Shown here piece by piece: positions 57,254 through 64,000 of a stretch of 64,000 bases of DNA. The notes under the pieces are model-generated. The model was not told where the DNA came from and did no database searches. It worked only from the letters and a program-made list of their open reading frames with translations. The stretch is taken from NCBI GenBank assembly GCA_032158295.1, contig CM063246.1:3195371-3259370 (forward strand), read 5' to 3'. The position numbers and the translations under genes were made by a program. The stretch comes from Pycnopodia helianthoides. Its lineage: Eukaryota > Echinodermata > Asteroidea > Forcipulatida > Asteriidae. Positions within the stretch are counted from its first letter, which is position 1, and each line of letters begins with the position of its first letter.

Positions 57254-60200
57254 TTTTGGTCCAATATGTTAATATTTAAGACGATAAACAAAAAATGTCC
57301 AACAATAATTATCTTTACTCCCTTGATTGATTTACTAAGATCCTTTCCTCACTCTCACAAAATCAAACACCATATGTTATAACTCAAGACCTATTGGACT
57401 CTGATAATGGTGCGATATATGCCAGATCCCATGTAAAGCATGATCAGTTTACCAGTGCAGTCCTCCATCCAACAGAATCCAATGCAGTTGGATTTGGAAG
57501 GGTTGAGGTGGCAAGAGTTAATTTGGCTTTCTCAGGAGAAGAGATTGTCTCCTGCGTGCGACCGCCTCCTTCTGTAACAACGGGATGCAAGAGAGCCCAT
57601 AGGGTAAGAAGACATCCCTCCTCTTCCTTATCCACACCCCCTTAGTTTTCTTGCGCCTTCAGACACTGTGTAAGGTAATATTTTTTCTCCGCTCAAAAGG
57701 TTGTCGGTTGCCCCCAGCAGTGGTAACCGTGCCTTGTCTTGTAAAGATGTAGACATGCCCCAAGTGGTCATCTAAGTACGTGTTGGTCTGTTCATAAGTA
57801 AATTCACAACGTGTTGTCTACAAATTGAAAATCAAATCTTCACATTTAATCAAAATGAATGGTTTTTTATGATATGTATAACTGAGCTCTCAAAATGTGC
57901 TGGGGTGGGTTTTTTTTTTTGTCACATTAAAAAGGGCAAAGGGCTCAACAGAACTTGAGAAGTGTGTATTTTTGAATTAATTAACTGGTCTATGATTATT
58001 TCACACAGAGTTTAAGATTGACCTTAACTGGTGTAGTTATCTTAATTGCTAAGCAAAGTGTGAAAGGGAACATTGACAACTCATCTTAAGATGAATTTTG
58101 TTTTGTGAATTCAAGCCCTGCAGGGCCAGATTGTCACTCACGACTAAAATCCGTGTCCTGGTTATAAGCATGTTAAAGAATCCATCTTCATTGCTTTGTG
58201 GCAAAATGTGATGTCACAAAACAGATCACTGTGGCAATGGTTTTGTTAAATCAAGACTATCTGGTCCAACAAAGTTAGAGTAAAGGTGAATATTATTACT
58301 TCAAGATTTTATAGCAAGATTTGAGAAGAAAAACAGATTTCACTTTTTAACTTTCTCCTACCAATCTTAAACCTACATGGGTGTGTAAGAAGTTTAATTT
58401 ACAATCTTAAATCTGAAATCATCAAATCAAGACAGATTCGGAGTGATAGTGAAAAATTTCCCCGACGACGACTGTATCCCTTTCAACTTCATTTGAATAA
58501 TATAAGATCCTTGCGAGGTAATTACTCCTGTGACCAGTCATTGGGGAACCAGTGCACGGTGTCTTCGCCTGTTGAGTTTTTCATCCATTTTCAGGGCTGG
58601 AAGCACGGATTTCGATAAAAATTGGATCGGTAAGCCTCTTTCAACATAACCCACCCTAAAGGGATGTAAAGCCTTCCTTTAACACGTAGTTTGCATGTCC
58701 ACGGTTTATCTTTGAGAAATCCTCATTAAATACCTCTGTGACTTGGAACTGCCTTGAAGAGATGGGGGAGATATCGTCCAATCGCTAATCACACTTATAC
58801 TCCTCTTTGCTTGGTAACCACGGAAACTGGGGATTAAAACGCACTCACTTATAGCACTGAAGGAGAATGGGCATTAAAATTTTATGCAGTCCCCGATAAA
58901 AGGAAGAAAGTGTCAGGAGAGTATGACCAAATGAATGCCGTAAGAATGGGGAGGACTTTGATATCCTCTTTGTATTAAAAATTGAGACTGTAATTGTATT
59001 GATTACAGCTGGACTAGGGTGGAACTTTCTGAAAATTATTGAAAAGTTCGCTTGGCAAATTTGAGGGTGATCGTATCAGAATGTAAATTCCGTGTAAATT
59101 ATTTGGACACAAGTACTGACCAGGGTTTAACATCCTGCCAGTAGTTGTAAAATTTGACACGCTGCATGGAATTAATTGTACACTTAAAAAGAAAGTAATA
59201 GTTTTGCGTGTCAAAATGTGCACTGAATTTAATTTTCTTTTTCCAACACCGACTTGGTAATTTTCCATCATTTCTGGTGGAAAGTCTTTCGAACTGGTGA
59301 TGAAGGTGAACTTTGCAGGCGTATCCCCTTACCCTCAATGTATGGCGATTATTAGAGTATTGAACAGAACCATTTCCAGGGTGTCTTGATGGTGAACTGA
59401 CTGATTGACAGACTGCATGAATGGCATGTAGCAATATTACTCCTCGTACAGGATCAACAGCTCTTTGGAAACTCGTAAAGAAAAAAACCTTTGTGAATAT
59501 TTCTTTGATTGGATCGTGACTCGCTTTTATCCAGACCCTTTTTTATTGATTGAATTTTTCGAGGTGGAGCAGGAGAACGCATAGGAGGCGAATATTGGAA
59601 ATATTATTGTTCAGGTATGAAAAGAGGGTTAAATAACGGATTCAATGAAAAACAGGTGACTAAACTTTGATGTGCGTGTGTGTTTTTTTTGTACGGTACT
59701 CCGCATGAATAAGGAACAAGTTGTGAATGTTTGTAGATGGACAAAACTTTTGTGTATAACTTTAGTTTAGAAGGCATGAATAGAGACCATTCAATTCTGT
59801 ACAAGTGCTAGCTGATCATTACCATAGGCCTAAGCAAAGGCAATGTCAATATTGTTAAATTAAAAGTATATACAGGAAAAGTAATACGAAACAGAAATTT
59901 TGTAATGTATTAGAAAATGTAGATAGCATGTTAACATGGGAATTGAAAAAGATCAACTCAGGACATTTACTATGACCTTTGAGGTTGAGTGGAAGAAGGT
60001 CAAGTTTTGTGACCGTTTGCGCCCCCCCCCCCCCCACCCGCTACAAGGGTCATTTTAGCCTCTAAATGTAGCCATCAGGATTTCTAACGGGTTAATAGTC
60101 AAGTGTTAGTGGGATGAATTGGGTTAGTTGTTTTTCTTGCTCAGCTACCTCTAACAGCTTTGCTAACAGACTACTTTTTGTGGATTTTCAATTTAATCAT

Positions 60201-60594
60201 GGCAAAATTACAAACAGGCAAAATTACAAACAGGTAGAATTACAAAGTTTATTCAAAAGGAACATCTCATGGTGGTAAATTTTAAAATGGGGAATTATGG
60301 GCAATTGCCACACACACAAAAAAACAAAAATCCCTTGTCTGTCACAAAATCATCCAGACTAAAGTTGACCCGTTTAAAAAGGTCGTTTTCCTCTGGCAAC
60401 TCTTTTCTAGTCCAACATGATGTCAAAACCGTGGCAAAAAAAGTAGATATCAATAACAAATTGGTTCCTTGTCAAGTGAACCAGAAATTCCAGGTTGACA
60501 TCATAATCTTTTAATAACTTGTTTTCACATTGTGGAATCTCCTCCCCTTACTTCAACTACTGTGCAGTAGGCGTATCTTTGAAATAAAAATCCA
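57254..60594. other. Unassigned DNA with one ambiguous coding-like patch
   Basis: 57450-57614 is coding-like in two frames and ends at a GG|GTAAGA donor, but neither frame is recognisable. 58750-58960 is unique-looking and could be regulatory. A C-run lies at 60021-60036. The 111-codon - strand ORF at 59099-59434 has no recognised motif. Confidence 0.35.
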
Positions 60595-60755
60595 TCTCCA
60601 TAGCTCCGCTGATATAGAGCATCAGCACAATTTCCAGAGGTCACAGGTTCAAAGCCCATTCTAGTGGATTTTTCTTTCTTCACCCCCAAAATGTGCACTG
60701 AATTTACCCAGTCAGTTTCCCCTGTGTTTGTTTTGTCATTCATAAAACCCAAAAG
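60595..60755 (+). repeat. tRNA-derived SINE, family 2, degraded
   Basis: CATAGCTCCGCTGATATAGAGC, CACAGGTTCAAAGCCC and the tail CACCCCCAAAATG..CCCAGTCAGTTTCC. The 137-codon - strand ORF overlapping it is accidental. Confidence 0.7.
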
Positions 60756-60856
60756 CCAAAACATTTTGTGGTGAAAAGGATTACAATTTCCATACCTGGC
60801 TGGGGCAGATAATATGTGTGACGCACTGACCTGGCTGTCTATCCCTTGTCTCAGCA

Positions 60857-61052
60857 GAAACCGGACAAGAAAAGAAAAATTCCCGAGGGGGAAAAAACAA
60901 CTTTTGACATCACTGAAGAAAACAATAAAAAAATACATAAAGCAGGCAGAGCTATTTTAATTGAATTTTCAGTTTTAATGTCTGTCATTGTTCAGTCATT
61001 TTCACATTGTTTTCCCATCCAAACCACTTTGCATTTACGTGGAGATCATTGA
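60857..61052 (+). other. Weak exon candidate, Lys-rich
   Basis: Acceptor CTATCCCTTGTCTCAG precedes a frame beginning QKPDKKRKIPEGEKTTFDIT and continuing to a TGA at 61050-61052. The first 30 residues look like a nuclear, basic protein segment; the rest is hydrophobic and less credible. No donor is needed if terminal. Unrecognised. Confidence 0.2.
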
Positions 61053-63512
61053 AAGAAAACGCAAATCGCCACTTAAAAAGCAAAGCTCCATTAAAGATAT
61101 TAGTAAATTAGTCATCGAGCCGGTTCCATTAGGCCTTTTTTTTTATTTTGAGGAGCCTAACCATACAAAACTTGGAAAAAGATAAAACATCTCTGCGGAA
61201 CACTTGCAAATGACGCGGTCAACTACTCCTGCGCTTTTGGGGGTTGAAATTGCTGTGCTAAATGAATCATAACAGAGCATGCTCAGCTTAAATCATCACT
61301 GCACACCAGGCCTTATTTAACCCCACCAAAAATAGCTGGCAGGTTAGTTATTTACAGAGTATACCATGAAGAATTCATTTGAATTGTGTCAATTTTTTAT
61401 TTAGTTCATGTGCAGAGAATTTCAGAAGTTGACTTGTATTCCGATTTATCTATAATTTATTTGCAATGGATTATTCTACCATTATCTGCTGCCAATGCTC
61501 GGGTCTATAGTTTTATATATATACATAACATTACTATTGAACAGTAATGTTCCTTTTACAAAAAAAAGAAGGATTCCAGACTAATTTGTCCTTCCAGCCT
61601 CACTATGGTTACAATGATTTGAATGGGAGACAGAAGCTCATTATGATAGGACCATAAGGCAGCAGGAATTGTGGTCACTTCCATCTCTAAGAAGGTACAA
61701 CTTCGGCTTTTGTGCATCCAACTCTTCTTGTTAACAAGAAATGCATCTTAAAACCTCGCTGTGAAAACTTCCTCAAAATTGGTGCTCAAGTATCTGATAA
61801 AAAAACCTTCAACGTCACAAGTTTCAACGTCACACGCCTTTCTCAGTTTAGATGGACCATGCCATCTCTTCAATCTGTCATAATTTCCTTGTTAAAGAAG
61901 GGCATTTCAAGTGGACAGGTTTTTTTCTGGATGATTGGTATTTGTACAAGCTTCACATTAAGTCATATTTTGTGGACTTATTCAATATTTGGTGGGCTGT
62001 TAAAAGTACTCAATATTGTCCCATCGATTTTGAACCAAATCTTGAGAAAGTTTTCGTTAAAAACTCACAAGCAGCTCAAAGTTGATATGTCTCCATCTAA
62101 GCTAAGACTTTGTTTCAATCAAACTGATTTAAATATTGAATCCTTTTAATTATGTATGAAAAAAATATGACTTAGTTATAAAGATCAGTTTCAATTACAA
62201 AGTATAAAAAATATGTTTCAGAAGAAAAACGGGTAACTAAGATAAAATACAAAAAGTTGTTGTATATTTGGCTTTCATTGTTCACCTTAAATACTTTTCC
62301 ATGTATTATAAATAGCCAACAGAAACATGCCATCGTCATCATTTCTGCACAAAAATAAAATCTTCTTATTTTTTATTAATTAATTTAGCATATAGATGTA
62401 TATACATTACATGCATTAATGGGTGCTGAAACCTTGAAACATCCCTAACCTTTGATTGTGCTGAATTTGGAAAAACATCCGCTATTGCTGCTAGAGTAAT
62501 TACCCCGATGCTCACTAAACATTCGACGACCATCCTCCCGAATACTCAATGGAAGATAAATATACGACACACTTCACAAATTTCCATGCTTTTGAGGCTC
62601 TTAATTTCTCCAAACGGGTTTCTATCCATTGGCATTGTGAACGCGATAATGGAGGCGTACGGCGACGGAAATTTGAACACACGCATGAGTTCAACTGGCC
62701 ATCGCCTGTGACAAATTTATTGATACTTATATTTGGCTGGGGTTGTGTTTTTCATTGATTACTGTGGTATGGCTTGATTCTCTCTATAAAGTCAAGACAG
62801 TTAATTCAGCTAAGAATCTCTGAAGAGCAGCTGGAATTATGCGATCAAATATTGAGGTCATCACCAATTGGCGCCTACGCTAGATACATAATCCTTATAG
62901 ATGGTTAAGTAACCGACTCAGTTTGGCAATCAGCTCATGCACTGATACATCTGTTTGTTGGTGCACACCTTAAACCTACATCCACAAATTTTGTCAACCC
63001 TGCAAAAAATCTAACGAAACACTCAAAAAAAGAAGGGAGATGGTTAGTATTCTCTATAGAAACAGATTCCAAAGAAATATATTTATATATATATATCTAT
63101 TTTTTCATTCTTGTATCTGATTCTAAAGAAAATATTCTATAAGAAATCTTCCTAGAGAATTCATAACCTAGAAAAATCTCACAGTTGTCATTTTAAATCC
63201 TTTTCTAGGAAACGGCTAGATTTCAATATATATATTCTAACTCTAGAAAAATGCTATAAAAATATAGGCCCTACTTCTTAACTCTGAAAAGTGCTAGAAA
63301 AACATTGGGCCCACTTCATAACTCCTAAAAGTGCTCCACAAATAAAAGCTCTACTTCTAAATTCCTAAAGTGCTGGGAAAAACATTGAGGTAACGTGATC
63401 TTAAACTGATTGAATGGTAAAAACAAAAATGAAATCAATTTGAAAAATTCAGTATTAGAGAAGATCAGAAAGTATTTGATCAAACATCGAAAAGGTATAC
63501 TGATTTTTCTTG
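61053..63512. other. Unassigned DNA
   Basis: It contains a TA-rich tract (63078-63098) and three imperfect repeats of AGAAAAA/ACATTGGGCCCACTTCATAACTC near 63235-63385. The 145-codon + ORF at 61712-62149 overlaps another ORF in a different frame and has no recognised content. Confidence 0.35.
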
Positions 63513-63958
63513 TTAAAGGTAGGGTCATAGATTGATAAATACTCCAAACATCAGCGAGAATAAAAACTTACTCGGTGAGAAGCACTGAAGCTGTTGATAG
63601 AACAAACTATGCTGGGAAAGGATTCCCTTCGAAGTAATATGGTTGGTAAAAAATGTTCACCCCAAAACATTTGAATCTGAGAAAGGATTCATGCATGAAT
63701 CGTCTCTCAAGTTCCTGAAGGCTGGTGTCCGTTTGCCATCACAGCGGCCAGAGGTGCGGTTGTTAACCGCTGTCACCTTGCTAAACATGGATGGCTTCCA
63801 CATTCTTAATACCCTGACTGCTCTTTGCTGTTTTCTCAGCAAGTAGACACTCTATCCAGCTGAAACTTTCACATGCGACTTTTTGTGTATCTTTCTTTAT
63901 ACTGTGGCCTATAAAACAGCATTCAGTGATAAAGAACAATCTTTGACTCTACCTTCAA
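63513..63958. mobile_element. TTAA-type MITE, family A, longest copy
   Basis: TTAAAGGTAGGGTCATAGATTG at the left and CAATCTTTGACTCTACCTTCAA at the right are inverted ends; the right target site has decayed to TCAA. It shares GAGAAGCACTGAAGCTGTTG with the elements at 6133 and 49421. 446 bp, no transposase. Confidence 0.9.
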
Positions 63959-64000
63959 AGCAAACTCTTTACGTTTTTTTTTTACAGAATTTCCAGGTCA

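Noticed and set aside
57394..57645. 83-codon ORF with a donor-like end
   Set aside because: Another frame of the same segment is equally protein-like, and neither is recognisable; kept only as an ambiguous patch.
60525..60938. 137-codon - strand ORF as a gene
   Set aside because: It runs across a degraded SINE and its composition follows the repeat.
61712..62149. 145-codon + strand ORF as a gene
   Set aside because: No recognised motif, AT-driven composition, an overlapping ORF in another frame and no splice support.

Overview
This is a eukaryotic, AT-rich, intron- and transposon-dominated window, almost certainly from an animal. It contains spliced genes, tRNA-derived SINEs ending in (ATT)n, many short inverted-repeat elements (MITEs), microsatellites and no operon structure. 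The mix of MITEs and SINEs suggests a marine invertebrate deuterostome, most likely an echinoderm such as a sea star; that placement is inference.

The one gene I can name with confidence is thiamine triphosphatase (THTPA, CYTH superfamily) on the + strand. Exon 1 (coding 11660-12281) carries most of the enzyme. I find the last coding exon about 30 kb downstream at 42533-42639. The junction is phase-matched (G|GT) and together the two exons encode 242 residues, including the CYTH ExExK signature and the C-terminal lysine of the active site. The 30,251-bp intron holds most of the repeats in the window. A divergent promoter region lies at about 10.2-11.66 kb, with a composite ETS/CRE-like site at 11419-11435.

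Left flank (1-10.5 kb): exon-like segments on the - strand suggest a gene transcribed away from THTPA. The best supported are 6080-6131 and 5483-5652, whose splice phases agree; I do not recognise the protein. The upstream exon's splice acceptor is built by the end of a TTAA-flanked MITE.

Intron (12.3-42.5 kb): three tRNA-like SINE families, TTAA-type MITEs, a GGGCCCAATTTCATAG-type MITE family, several foldback elements, a 26-bp minisatellite (23.4 kb), a palindromic GTAGATTCGT cluster (33 kb), a G-rich GGGAGGA / GGTTGGTTGGCT region (37.0-38.1 kb), a 0.8-kb-spaced direct repeat (40.2/41.0 kb) and an 800-nt pyrimidine-rich tract leading into exon 2. One open frame at 14.03 kb is broken by a MITE.

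Right flank (42.7-64 kb): exon-like segments at 44541-44623, 47989-48037 and perhaps 53233-53312 are phase-compatible and may mark a further + strand gene of unknown identity. The rest is repeats and unassigned DNA. I found no virus, toxin, CRISPR array, rRNA or convincing functional tRNA gene.
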